Positions 9,213 to 16,622 of a DNA stretch of 64,000 nt are shown here, one piece after another. The DNA comes from Fimbriimonadaceae bacterium. Its GTDB lineage: Bacteria > Armatimonadota > Fimbriimonadia > Fimbriimonadales > Fimbriimonadaceae. The DNA lies in contig JABAQM010000001.1 in assembly GCA_019187105.1 (NCBI GenBank), positions 868,001 through 932,000 on the forward strand, read 5' to 3'. Both the position numbers and the translations under genes were made by a program. A model generated the notes under the pieces. The model had not been told where the DNA came from and searched no databases. It saw only the letters and a list, made by a program, of their open reading frames with translations. Each line of letters begins with the position of its first letter. The first letter of the stretch is position 1.

Positions 9213-10019
9213 CTAAGCCAGTTTCGGGAGGAGGACTACAGCTTCCGCACCGCTGCCGGGGCCGTCGCTGGCCAGCGTTAGGTCGCCGCCATGCGCCCTG
9301 ATGACCTTGTGTGCAATCGAAAGGCCAAGGCCGAAACCAACCTTTCCGGTCGCTGCAGCGCGCGGCGAACGGTAAAACGCCTCGAACACGTGCGGCAGGA
9401 CTTCGGGAAGGATGCCCATCCCGTGATCTCGAATGACCAGCTTCAAGTTATCCCCGTCGAGCGTCGCATCCACGTGAATCTTTGAGCCCTCCGGGCTGTA
9501 CTTGGAGGCGTTGCCGAGCACGTTGCACAAGGCCTGAACCAGCCGGTGCCGATCGGCCGAGAGCATAACGGCTTGCGGTGGCATAGAGGACTCCAAGACC
9601 TGACTGCGCGTCGATATAGACCGTCCTTCGACCTCCAAGGTTGCGTCCCAGATTTCCTTGAATGATATCGGCGCCAACTGAAGGGTGTCCCGGCCGACGA
9701 TCAGATCGCCCATGCTGCTCACGAGGGAAAGGGTGTGCTGGAGTTGACGCTCAAGCGTCGAAACCACGGTTTGCTGCTCCTTGGTCAGGTGCAAGGCGGA
9801 GAGCAAGGCGACGCAGTTGCTCATCGCACCGAGAGGATCCCGAAGCTCATGCTCGACATATGCCATGCAGGCGAGAAGATCTTCCTCTGTTTGGAGCCAA
9901 GGCGGTGTCTGATGCCTCAGGGAACTTGCTGGACCGCTGTTGTTAATGTACGCCGCCATGGGTCCATTGTCACCCAGTTCCTTCAGGAGAACAAGACGCT
10001 TATTTGCGGGCGTTGTCAT
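9213..10019 (-). CDS. Soluble sensor histidine kinase without a recognisable sensor domain
   Basis: All kinase boxes are present. The H box is EHELRDPLG, with the phosphorylated His at residue 57. The N box is LCNVLGNASKYSPEG, the G1 box DHGMGI, the F box VFEAFYRS and the G2 box GFGLGLSIA. The 50 residues before the H box hold neither a transmembrane helix nor a PAS or GAF domain, so it is cytosolic and may sense through a partner protein. No response regulator with a receiver domain is adjacent. The divergent neighbour at 10094 is a LuxR-type protein without a receiver, and the two share a 74-bp intergenic region full of repeats. Confidence 0.92.
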   Translation of the reverse strand: MTTPANKRLVLLKELGDNGPMAAYINNSGPASSLRHQTPPWLQTEEDLLACMAYVEHELRDPLGAMSNCVALLSALHLTKEQQTVVSTLERQLQHTLSLVSSMGDLIVGRDTLQLAPISFKEIWDATLEVEGRSISTRSQVLESSMPPQAVMLSADRHRLVQALCNVLGNASKYSPEGSKIHVDATLDGDNLKLVIRDHGMGILPEVLPHVFEAFYRSPRAAATGKVGFGLGLSIAHKVIRAHGGDLTLASDGPGSGAEAVVLLPKLA

Positions 10020-10034
10020 TGACCCGATGTAAAA

Positions 10035-10087
10035 ATGGCCTCAGAACTGATATGGCCGAAACGTGGCCTCAGAAATGAGGCCATAAT
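10035..10087. promoter_or_regulatory. Repeated GGCCTCAGAA elements and hairpin in a divergent promoter region
   Basis: GGCCTCAGAA occurs at 10037-10046 and again at 10065-10074, a 28-bp period. The second copy forms a perfect 8-bp inverted repeat, TGGCCTCA (10064-10071) and TGAGGCCA (10076-10083), with a GAAA loop. The upstream ATGGCCTCA (10035-10043) could pair with the same TGAGGCCAT. A -10-like CATAAT sits at 10082-10087, six bases before the GTG of the LuxR-type gene. The arrangement suggests an operator for a dimeric regulator or a leader hairpin. Confidence 0.55.
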
Positions 10088-10093
10088 ATAGGG

Positions 10094-10492
10094 GTGAGCG
10101 CTTTGTCGCCTCGAGAAGAGGAACTGCTCGGGTTGGCCTCGGAGGGCCTGACCGACGAAGCCATTGCTGTCTCACTTGGAATTTCCGTCGCGACCATCCG
10201 CGGGTACTGGCTGCGGATCCGAACAAAGTTGGGTGGCTCTGGACGTGCACAGCTCGTTGGCCAATGGGTGCAGCAGAACTCCGACAGCCGGAATAAATCG
10301 AACGCCCAGAACCACCAAGAGGACTTGGATGCGAACCGAGATCAGTTTGAGTTGATCCTCGCCAACGAGCGAGCCCAAACCGATTTGCTTATCGGGCAAC
10401 TCGACGACCGAACCCGTGAGAAGATCGAAAGCGTGCGTCGCGACTCAGATGCCTCGATTGCCGAAAACAAGTCCGACGAAGGCGGCAGATAG
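10094..10492 (+). CDS. LuxR-type HTH protein with N-terminal HTH and charged helical tail
   Basis: Residues 3-60 are a LuxR/FixJ-type helix-turn-helix (LSPREEELLGLASEGLTDEA, then ISVATIRGYWLRIRTKLG). In response regulators this domain is normally C-terminal; here it is the first domain and no receiver precedes it. Residues 65-132 are highly charged and predicted helical (DLDANRDQFELILANERAQT), probably a coiled coil for oligomerisation. The GTG start has no usable Shine-Dalgarno but has a -10-like hexamer six bases upstream, as in leaderless genes. It is divergent from a histidine kinase gene, which may be its functional partner. Confidence 0.8.
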   Translation: MSALSPREEELLGLASEGLTDEAIAVSLGISVATIRGYWLRIRTKLGGSGRAQLVGQWVQQNSDSRNKSNAQNHQEDLDANRDQFELILANERAQTDLLIGQLDDRTREKIESVRRDSDASIAENKSDEGGR

Positions 10493-10555
10493 CCTCGATC
10501 ATTACAGCCGGCCGGCTGGGGTCCTCACCGGAACTTACGATAAGATGGAGTTATC

Positions 10556-12148
10556 GTGCTGCTCCTGGCCATTTCCCTTAATTGCGTTGTCGCGCTGGCC
10601 CAGGCCGAAGAACCGGTAAGGCTTTACGAGGGCCTGGGGTCGTTCCACCGACCGGTAAAGACCAAGGTGCCGGAAGCATCGCGCTTTGTGGATCAGGGCT
10701 TTGCCTTTCTGTATGGCTTCCAATACGAGGTTGCGGCCAAGTCCTTCAAGGAAGCGGCACGCCTTGATCCAGGACTGGTCCTCGCCCACTGGGGAATCGC
10801 GGCAACCAACGGAAACTACATCAACAAGACCTTTGTCAGCGAAGAAGAAAACCGAGCCGCCCTCGAAGCACTCCGTGAGGCAAGGCGTCATCGCACACGT
10901 GGCACCGAGGTAGAAAACGGTCTGGTCGAGGCCACCTTTTTGCGCTTCAGTGAGGACCCGAAGGCCGACCGCGTAAAACTCAACGAAGCTTATTCGGCCG
11001 CCATGAACGTGCTGTGGCAGAAGCACAGCAAAGACGCCGACATCGGCGCACTCTATGCAGAATCGATCCTCAACCTGAGGCCATGGAGACAGTGGACCCT
11101 CGACGGTAAGGCACAGCCGGGTACCGAAGAGGCCTTGGCGACCCTCCAACAGGTGCTCCGAATCAACCGGTGGCATCCGCAAGCGCTTCACTTGTGGATC
11201 CATGCGATCGAAGGGTCTCAGAACCCCGAGAGGGGACTCGCCGAAGCCGATCGCCTGATGGACCTACAACCCGGCCTCCTGCACATGCAGCACATGCCCG
11301 CCCACATCTACAACCGGACGGGCCAGTGGAAAAAGACCATAGAGGCCAACGTCAAGTCGGCGGCAGTTTATCGACGACTCTTCTATGCGCAAGGCAAGGG
11401 GCTCAATTACTCGCACGGTCGACACATGCTGGTGTACGCAGCCGCTATGCGCGGTCAGAGCGAATTGGCACTGCAGCAGCTGAGCCAGATTTTCGATGGC
11501 ATGGAGCCCGTCTCAGCCGGAAGCTCGGATTTCTACACAGCTATGAAGTCGATGCTTCTGGTGCGGTTCGGGCGCTGGCAGGAGGTCCTTGCGCTTCCGC
11601 AGCCCAAGGAAACCCAGCCCTTCGCCCTCGCGATGTGGCTTGAAGCCCGGGGCGTCGCCTATGCCGCTCAAAAGGAGCCGGAGAAGGCAAGGTCCGAGCT
11701 CGTTGCCTTCGACAAAGTCAAGGAAAAGATTTGGTCGGGAGACGACCTGAAATTGATCCAAATTGCCTCCCACGTGTTGGCCGGTGAGGTTCAGGTAAGC
11801 GAGGGCAAGATCGACGAGGCCATTGGCGAACTGCGCAAGGCGGTCGCTCTCGAAGACCGTCTTGCCTACACCGAACCGCCCGACTGGATCCTGCCGACCC
11901 GGCACACCCTTGGAGCCATCCTGCTGGACGGCAAGCGTTATGCGGAGGCCGTTGACGTTTTTCGCCAAGATCTGCGCATGCATCCTCACAACGGATGGGC
12001 CCTCTACGGGCTGTACCGCGCTCTCTCCGGGTTAGGCAAGGCACGGGAAGCCGCCGATGCCCATGCCCAATTCAGGAAGGCATGGGAAGACGCGGACTTC
12101 GAGATCTCGTCGTCCTGCATGTGCCTTCCGGCGACGGGCAAGCGGTAG
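10556..12148 (+). CDS. Exported TPR-repeat protein
   Basis: A 530-residue protein that begins with a signal peptide (MLLLAISLNCVVALAQA). It carries several tetratricopeptide-type helical pairs, for instance VDQGFAFLYGFQYEVAAKSF near residue 45, EEALATLQQVLRINRWHPQA near 190 and RYAEAVDVFRQDLRMHPHNG near 465. The C-terminus ends in a Cys-rich SSCMCLPATGKR. TPR proteins are scaffolds; periplasmic ones often help assemble envelope complexes. The GTG start at 10556 has GGAG about six bases upstream. The Cys pair close to the C-terminus could bind metal or form a disulfide; I cannot say which. Confidence 0.82.
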   Translation: MLLLAISLNCVVALAQAEEPVRLYEGLGSFHRPVKTKVPEASRFVDQGFAFLYGFQYEVAAKSFKEAARLDPGLVLAHWGIAATNGNYINKTFVSEEENRAALEALREARRHRTRGTEVENGLVEATFLRFSEDPKADRVKLNEAYSAAMNVLWQKHSKDADIGALYAESILNLRPWRQWTLDGKAQPGTEEALATLQQVLRINRWHPQALHLWIHAIEGSQNPERGLAEADRLMDLQPGLLHMQHMPAHIYNRTGQWKKTIEANVKSAAVYRRLFYAQGKGLNYSHGRHMLVYAAAMRGQSELALQQLSQIFDGMEPVSAGSSDFYTAMKSMLLVRFGRWQEVLALPQPKETQPFALAMWLEARGVAYAAQKEPEKARSELVAFDKVKEKIWSGDDLKLIQIASHVLAGEVQVSEGKIDEAIGELRKAVALEDRLAYTEPPDWILPTRHTLGAILLDGKRYAEAVDVFRQDLRMHPHNGWALYGLYRALSGLGKAREAADAHAQFRKAWEDADFEISSSCMCLPATGKR

Positions 12149-12191
12149 CCGCTAGTACCCGCCGATTCGTTTCGGTAGTCGTCTATCGAGT

Positions 12192-12707
12192 ATGAGTACC
12201 GTCGTCGGGATGGCCGCTTTCTTTCTGCTGTCGGGTCAATCGCTTGCCCATCGACAGCCAACCGAAGTTTCGCGTCTGCGACCCGGAGAACTTCTTCGCG
12301 TCTTCCGGCGAGGGGGCCATACCCCACAAGGGCTCTATCAAGGCTTGGTCGTGGTCTACTGGGATGGCAAGGCGATAGTCAAGCGGATGACTTCCGCGAC
12401 GACCATCCAGCTCTCTGATGCCGAAATGGCCCAAGTCCGTCGTGCTCTCCGGTCCTATGATGCCACCCTGATGGATCGACTGCCGAAAGCGACCTATCCT
12501 CCGAGCGCCGCCGACGGTCTCGACATTTATCTGAGCGTACGCAAAAACGGAAAGGTGCACCGCTGGACGAATGTCGAACACCAGATGCCGGAACGATCGG
12601 ATCTGTTGGAACTGGTTGGCGACTTCGAAACTTCGGCTTGGGATAGGGCGCGCGAAAATGCGAGCCTGCCCCCGAAACCATCATTTTTTGGTGCAGCGTT
12701 TTCCTAG
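12192..12707 (+). CDS. Secreted protein of unknown function
   Basis: A short signal peptide (MSTVVGMAAFFLLSGQSLAH) is followed by about 150 residues with alternating beta strands and one helix (SDAEMAQVRRALRSYDATLM). Segments such as FRRGGHTPQGLYQGLVVVYW and DIYLSVRKNGKVHRWTNVEH resemble small exported proteins annotated as hypothetical. No catalytic motif is apparent. It follows the TPR gene by 43 bp on the same strand and could share its transcript. The DUF2071 gene downstream has its own promoter. Confidence 0.65.
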   Translation: MSTVVGMAAFFLLSGQSLAHRQPTEVSRLRPGELLRVFRRGGHTPQGLYQGLVVVYWDGKAIVKRMTSATTIQLSDAEMAQVRRALRSYDATLMDRLPKATYPPSAADGLDIYLSVRKNGKVHRWTNVEHQMPERSDLLELVGDFETSAWDRARENASLPPKPSFFGAAFS

Positions 12708-12711
12708 CATC

Positions 12712-12741
12712 TTGAACTTTCAGAAACTTCTGAAATAAACT
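12712..12741 (+). promoter_or_regulatory. Promoter whose -35/-10 spacer is an 18-bp palindrome (putative operator)
   Basis: A -35-like TTGAAC (12712-12717) and a -10-like TAAACT (12736-12741) are separated by exactly 18 bp. The whole spacer is the inverted repeat TTTCAGAAACTTCTGAAA, with perfect 8-bp arms and a 2-bp centre. The start GTG is at 12748, six bases after the -10, so transcription would begin at or next to the start codon. A 2-nt loop is too small for an RNA hairpin, so this reads as a DNA operator for a dimeric repressor. The repressor gene is not identifiable here. Confidence 0.65.
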
Positions 12742-12747
12742 GCAGGC

Positions 12748-13527
12748 GTGCAGACGATCTCTCGGCAGGATTTGGACCTCGCACAACAGCAGCTCGTGCG
12801 GAGGCCAGATGGTAGGGCAACGATGTTCCACCGGTGGCTGGACCTGCTGTTCCTTCACATTGCCGTGCCGCCGGAGCAACTCCAGCGACTGATTCCGCCG
12901 TGTCTTACGGTCGACACCTATCCGGATGCCTCTGGCAAGCCAATGGGCTGGCTCGGACTGGTTGCGTTTCGTATGCGAGCGATTAGGCCACGAGGGCTAC
13001 CGCCGATCCCGTTTTTGAGCGCTTTTCCCGAAACAAACGTGAGGACCTATGTCCACCGCGACGGCGCTGAGCCAGGCGTTTGGTTCTTTTCGCTGGATGC
13101 GCGCCCAAAGCTAGCCTGCCGAATTGCCCGGTGGTGGTACCGCGAACCTTACACCCAGGCCGAGATGTACTGTCGTCGCGATGGCGACCGGATCACCTAT
13201 CGAACCAAACGCCTGGAAGGGGCGAGCGCCCAATGTGAGCTCGTGTGCCAGGCCGGCGATTGGCTGGGTCCCAGCCAACCAGGATCGTTGGAGTACTTCC
13301 TGACGGAGCGCTACCAGCTCTACACCGGCAGCCGCAGCCACATCTGGAAGGCACGCGTCAGCCATCCGCCTTATCGACTACGCGAGGCCGAGATCCTCGC
13401 TTGCCGCAACGAGATGTTCGAACCGTTGGGATTTCAGCCAAAAACGTGGGATCATGTCTGCTTTTGCGATGGAGTCGACACAGAAGTCTTTAGGCTCCAG
13501 CATATTTACTTGGGATCTACCACATAG
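12748..13527 (+). CDS. DUF2071 (YqjF-like) family protein
   Basis: A 259-residue DUF2071 protein. Recognisable features are the N-terminal MFHRWLDLLFLHIAVPPEQL segment, LIPPCLTVDTY, the GLVAFRMRAIRPRGLPPIP strand-loop, FPETNVRTYV, GVWFFSLDA and a C-terminal segment with a Trp-rich loop. The fold is related to acetoacetate decarboxylase, but these proteins lack its catalytic lysine context and have no known reaction. The start is the GTG at 12748, with no Shine-Dalgarno and a promoter immediately upstream, so the mRNA may be leaderless. The operator-like palindrome suggests the gene is tightly repressed until an inducer is present. Confidence 0.88.
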   Translation: MQTISRQDLDLAQQQLVRRPDGRATMFHRWLDLLFLHIAVPPEQLQRLIPPCLTVDTYPDASGKPMGWLGLVAFRMRAIRPRGLPPIPFLSAFPETNVRTYVHRDGAEPGVWFFSLDARPKLACRIARWWYREPYTQAEMYCRRDGDRITYRTKRLEGASAQCELVCQAGDWLGPSQPGSLEYFLTERYQLYTGSRSHIWKARVSHPPYRLREAEILACRNEMFEPLGFQPKTWDHVCFCDGVDTEVFRLQHIYLGSTT

Positions 13528-13583
13528 TCGTGGTTAGAACATCGCACCATCTATCCGAAAGGCTACGGGCTGGAGCGTCTATA

Positions 13584-13614
13584 TGCTTATAGGACTCATC
13601 CTATGCAAGGAGGT
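13584..13614 (+). promoter_or_regulatory. Inverted repeat abutting a perfect Shine-Dalgarno
   Basis: ATAGGA (13589-13594) and TCCTAT (13599-13604) form a 6-bp stem with a CTCA loop. TGC (13584-13586) and GCA (13605-13607) extend it across a TT bulge. The Shine-Dalgarno AAGGAGGT (13607-13614) begins at the last base of the stem, six bases before the ATG at 13621. It could be a translation-control hairpin, or an operator just downstream of a TATATG -10-like sequence. Confidence 0.4.
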
Positions 13615-13620
13615 CTCTGC

Positions 13621-14025
13621 ATGAGAAAGATAATCCTTTCATTCATGGTGGCCGGCATGATCGGCTTTACGACTCTGGCGCCGGTAAGCGCTCCGGCTCA
13701 AAGCCTTCAGGATATCGAAGGCCAGATCAAGCGACGCCAGAAACACAAGAACGACTGGCGCAATATCGCAATTGGCTCCGGTATTCTCGGCGTCCTCGGT
13801 CTTCTCAACAACGACAAGACGTTGACGTTCGTTGGTGCTGCCGGCGCGCTCTATTCGCTCCATCGATACGAGCAAGATCGCAAGAGCCAGAGCTCACTGA
13901 ATCGGGCACGAGCAACCTACTTCAGCCGCACCCATTTCTATCGCGATGGCGTGCGATACAACCGAAAGACGGTTACGAAGAACGGTAAGAAGTACTACCA
14001 GTTCGTTCGAGCAAAATCTCGCTAA
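13621..14025 (+). CDS. Small secreted protein of unknown function
   Basis: The start at 13621 is fixed by the near-perfect Shine-Dalgarno AAGGAGGT, with 6-nt spacing. An in-frame ATG at 13603 overlaps that ribosome site and is rejected. Residues 1-27 are a signal peptide (VSAPAQS cleavage region). Then come a basic helix (IEGQIKRRQKHKNDWRNIAI), a Gly-rich hydrophobic stretch (GSGILGVLGLL and LTFVGAAGALYSL) that may be a membrane hairpin, and a basic C-terminus (RYNRKTVTKNGKKYYQFVRA). The family is not recognised. The strong ribosome site suggests abundant expression. Confidence 0.7.
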   Translation: MRKIILSFMVAGMIGFTTLAPVSAPAQSLQDIEGQIKRRQKHKNDWRNIAIGSGILGVLGLLNNDKTLTFVGAAGALYSLHRYEQDRKSQSSLNRARATYFSRTHFYRDGVRYNRKTVTKNGKKYYQFVRAKSR

Positions 14026-14047
14026 CCCATCGGTTGCCCAGCCTTCC

Positions 14048-14067
14048 GCCGCCGCAGTCGCGGCGGC
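14048..14067 (+). terminator. GC-rich hairpin
   Basis: GCCGCCGC (14048-14055) and GCGGCGGC (14060-14067) form an 8-bp stem with an AGTC loop, 22 bp after the stop of the small secreted protein. It is followed by CCTTATCTC rather than a clean T-tract, so it is a plausible but imperfect intrinsic terminator. Confidence 0.5.
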
Positions 14068-14166
14068 CCTTATCTCAAATTCTGCATATCGCCGCGATCG
14101 TTTACGAAAAACCTACGGCCGATGTCGTTGGTTTACATCAGATGCCATGCATCTTAGGTGAATGCT

Positions 14167-14499
14167 ATGCAAGAGATTCGCGAAGTTCATCACTACGACG
14201 AAAGCCCGACCAATGTAGCGGCTATCGTGTTAGGCGTGTTCCTATTCTTGGCGGCAATAGTCATCGTGCTGTTCTTCTGGCAGCCGTGGCCAACCCAAGC
14301 GCCGGCGCCGAGCTCGACCACGATCATCGAGGGTTCCCAGCCGCCGCCGCCCAGCAATCCCCCGGTGATCGTTAATCCACCGCGGACCGACGTCAACATT
14401 CGGAATGAGTCGAAGACCGAGGGTGGTACTACTCAGGATCAGGGCGAGTCGACGACCGGTGCCACATCCGGCGACGAATCCACCGGCGGCGATCAATAA
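14167..14499 (+). CDS. Single-span membrane protein with Pro-rich external tail
   Basis: A protein of about 110 residues with one transmembrane helix near the N-terminus (NVAAIVLGVFLFLAAIVIVL), followed by WQPWP, a Pro-rich linker (SQPPPPSNPPVIVNPP) and an acidic Ser/Thr/Gly tail. I chose the ATG at 14167, with AGGTG seven bases upstream; a GTG at 14158 would add three residues. The architecture (short cytoplasmic tail, one helix, disordered acidic exterior) suggests a small envelope protein. No family is recognised. It is oriented like its neighbours, but the hairpin at 14048 probably separates its transcript from the upstream gene. Confidence 0.65.
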   Translation: MQEIREVHHYDESPTNVAAIVLGVFLFLAAIVIVLFFWQPWPTQAPAPSSTTIIEGSQPPPPSNPPVIVNPPRTDVNIRNESKTEGGTTQDQGESTTGATSGDESTGGDQ

Positions 14500-14596
14500 A
14501 GACTTTTTTCGTACCACGCAGCTTGACCGGTTGCAATCCAGTCGAGCTGTGTGGGACAATGTTCTTGCCCTGACGGGCCAATCTAACCGGAGGTTA

Positions 14597-14656
14597 ATGC
14601 GAATAATGACTGCCATTGCTACCACTCTCACGCCTGCCTCCGGATATTCTCGCTAA
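14597..14656 (+). other. Possible 19-codon leader ORF upstream of rsgA
   Basis: ATG at 14597 opens a 19-residue frame (MRIMTAIATTLTPASGYSR) ending in TAA at 14654-14656. GGAGG lies at 14589-14593, only three bases from this ATG, which is too close to be ideal. The next in-frame ATG (14606) has the opposite problem. The 242-bp gap between 14499 and rsgA otherwise holds no gene that I can see. This is listed as a weak possibility only. Confidence 0.15.
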
Positions 14657-14741
14657 TTCCAGCGGTTCGTAACGGAGGCCTCTGCCCCTGCGCAATTGCG
14701 CCTCCGATCTGGCTTTACGCCATCAAAAAACGAACCCACAA

Positions 14742-15878
14742 ATGCAAATCAACGACAAGCGCCTCTGGCGCGACCGCTTTCAACAGCTGGAACGGAACGA
14801 GCAGCAACGCCTGCTTCAAAGTGCCAAGCAGCTCCGTCGAGAGTTGCTTCGTCGAACGTCAACTTCGCGGCGAGACACCTGGGACGAGGATGTCCCCGTA
14901 CGTCGCACCCCGTCGATCGAGGAGCTCGCCCTCGATATCCTGGCAAGGCAACAGGCCGAACTCTCCGGGAAGCTAAGGCTAGGCGCGCCGCTCGGAACCG
15001 GAACCGTGGTTTGGGTCGCCAGCAGCGAGTGCCGCGTCAGCATCGATGGCACAACCTACGCGTGCGGGCTCTCCAATGCGCTGGAGCGCGCGCTAGGCAA
15101 TCCGATCGCCGTAGGTGACCAAGTCGATTGCAGGACCATCGAGGATCGCCATTGGGTAACGAAGATCCATCCGAGGCGGACGAGACTCGCAAGACCCGAT
15201 GTCGACAATCCCGGGGCAGAGAGGGTGATCGCCGCCAACATCGACGCCATCGTCATCGTCGTTTCCGTAACGGCCCCCCCGCTTCATCCGAGGCTAATCG
15301 ACCGGTATCTGATTGCCGTCCAGCAAGGCGGGGCAAAACCCATCATTTGTGTCAACAAGATCGATCTCCTCGAGGACTCGACAGAGCTGAACGTTCTCGA
15401 CGCTTACCGGCGGGCTGGCATCGAGGTGGTGACGTGTTCGGCCTACCTCGGCGACACCCTGGCCCCGCTTCATGACGCCATCGAAAACCTCATTTGCGCG
15501 TTCGTGGGCCATAGCGGTGTCGGCAAGAGCTCCCTTGTCAACGCCCTCTGCCCCGAGATCGGAGCAACCGTCGGCGACTTGATGAGCGGCTACGGGCGCG
15601 GCGCCCACACAACGACCGCGTCTTCCCTCTATTCGCTTCCGAATGGAGCCCAGGTCATCGACACTCCCGGCATCCGGAGTTTCGGTCTGGAGCGGATCGA
15701 TCCGGGCCAGCTCGGCTGGTTTTTTCCCGAGTTTGAGGAGGCTTCCGAGAACTGCAAGTTCCGAGACTGCACGCATTCCCATGAGCCGAAGTGCGGGGTT
15801 CGCGACGCCGTGGAACTGGGACTTATCAGCGATGAGAGGTACGACACGTACCTGAGGCTTCTGGATGAGATGGGATAG
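14742..15878 (+). CDS. rsgA: Ribosome small-subunit-dependent GTPase RsgA
   Basis: RsgA is a circularly permuted GTPase that helps the 30S subunit mature. The motif order proves the permutation: G4 NKID (in ICVNKIDLLED), then G1 P-loop GHSGVGKSS, then the switch with GRGAHTTTA, then G3 DTPG. An OB-fold domain precedes the GTPase (GTVVWVASSECRVSIDGTTY). The C-terminal zinc finger is intact: CKFRDCTHSHEPKC supplies Cys, Cys, His and Cys. The N-terminus has an extra basic helical extension of some 80 residues before the OB fold, longer than in E. coli. It is convergent with the pseudouridine synthase gene. Confidence 0.95.
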   Translation: MQINDKRLWRDRFQQLERNEQQRLLQSAKQLRRELLRRTSTSRRDTWDEDVPVRRTPSIEELALDILARQQAELSGKLRLGAPLGTGTVVWVASSECRVSIDGTTYACGLSNALERALGNPIAVGDQVDCRTIEDRHWVTKIHPRRTRLARPDVDNPGAERVIAANIDAIVIVVSVTAPPLHPRLIDRYLIAVQQGGAKPIICVNKIDLLEDSTELNVLDAYRRAGIEVVTCSAYLGDTLAPLHDAIENLICAFVGHSGVGKSSLVNALCPEIGATVGDLMSGYGRGAHTTTASSLYSLPNGAQVIDTPGIRSFGLERIDPGQLGWFFPEFEEASENCKFRDCTHSHEPKCGVRDAVELGLISDERYDTYLRLLDEMG

Positions 15879-15896
15879 CGCGCAGAAGCGGAAACG

Positions 15897-16622
15897 CTAC
15901 TTGGCAACGAGCTTGCGGAGAGATTCAACCTCGGTCTGGCTCAAGGATCGGCACTGGCCCGGAGCCAGCCCCTTGACCCGGATCGAGCCGATACGAATGC
16001 GCTTTAGGGCGATGACGGGGAATCCGACAAGGCCCAGCATCTCTCGGATCTGCCGCTTGCGACCTTCATGCAAGATGACTTTAAGTTGGGTCGTGCCCTT
16101 CTTCTCGTCTTCCCCAAGTCGCTGGAACACCGCCGGAGCGGTCCTTTTGCCTTCCAAGGGGATACCTCTCGATAGCCTCCCCAGCACCTTGTCATCGGGG
16201 ATGCCGCGTACCGTGGCTTGGTACTCCTTCTCGATACCATAGCGGGCGTGCGTCAGCTTGGCCGCAAGGTCGCCATCGTTGGTCAGGAGGATCAGGCCCT
16301 CAGTATCCTTGTCGAGCCGCCCAACCGGGCGCAAGGTGACACCCATGTCGGGAGCGATATCCATGATCGTGGCCCGCTTGCCAGGGTCTGACATGGTCGT
16401 CACGACGCCTTTGGGCTTGTTCATCGCGACCACGGCGATCCGTTCAGGCTTCCGAATCGGTTTGCCGTCGACCCGAATGTCCTGGTGGGGCTCGACTTTC
16501 GTGCCGAGCTCAAGGATGATCTCGCCATCGACGGTTACGCGGCCCTCCTGGATCAGGACCTCAGCCTTACGCCGACTGGTAAGACCTGAATTGGCGATGA
16601 CCTTGTGGAGGCGCTCGCTCAT
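15897..16622 (-). CDS. RsuA/RluB-type rRNA pseudouridine synthase
   Basis: The 241-residue protein starts at the ATG at 16622, four bases inside the upstream gene's stop (ATGA coupling). It has an N-terminal S4 RNA-binding domain (MSERLHKVIANSGLTSRRKA), the KPKG motif (MNKPKGVVTTMSD) and the catalytic GRLDKDTEGLILLTNDG loop, where the Asp attacks uridine. HEGRKRQIREML near the C-terminus is also diagnostic. It modifies a uridine in 16S or 23S rRNA; which one (RsuA, RluB or RluF) cannot be told from sequence alone. The frame continues upstream but only as antisense-like sequence within the next gene. Confidence 0.92.
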   Translation of the reverse strand: MSERLHKVIANSGLTSRRKAEVLIQEGRVTVDGEIILELGTKVEPHQDIRVDGKPIRKPERIAVVAMNKPKGVVTTMSDPGKRATIMDIAPDMGVTLRPVGRLDKDTEGLILLTNDGDLAAKLTHARYGIEKEYQATVRGIPDDKVLGRLSRGIPLEGKRTAPAVFQRLGEDEKKGTTQLKVILHEGRKRQIREMLGLVGFPVIALKRIRIGSIRVKGLAPGQCRSLSQTEVESLRKLVAK

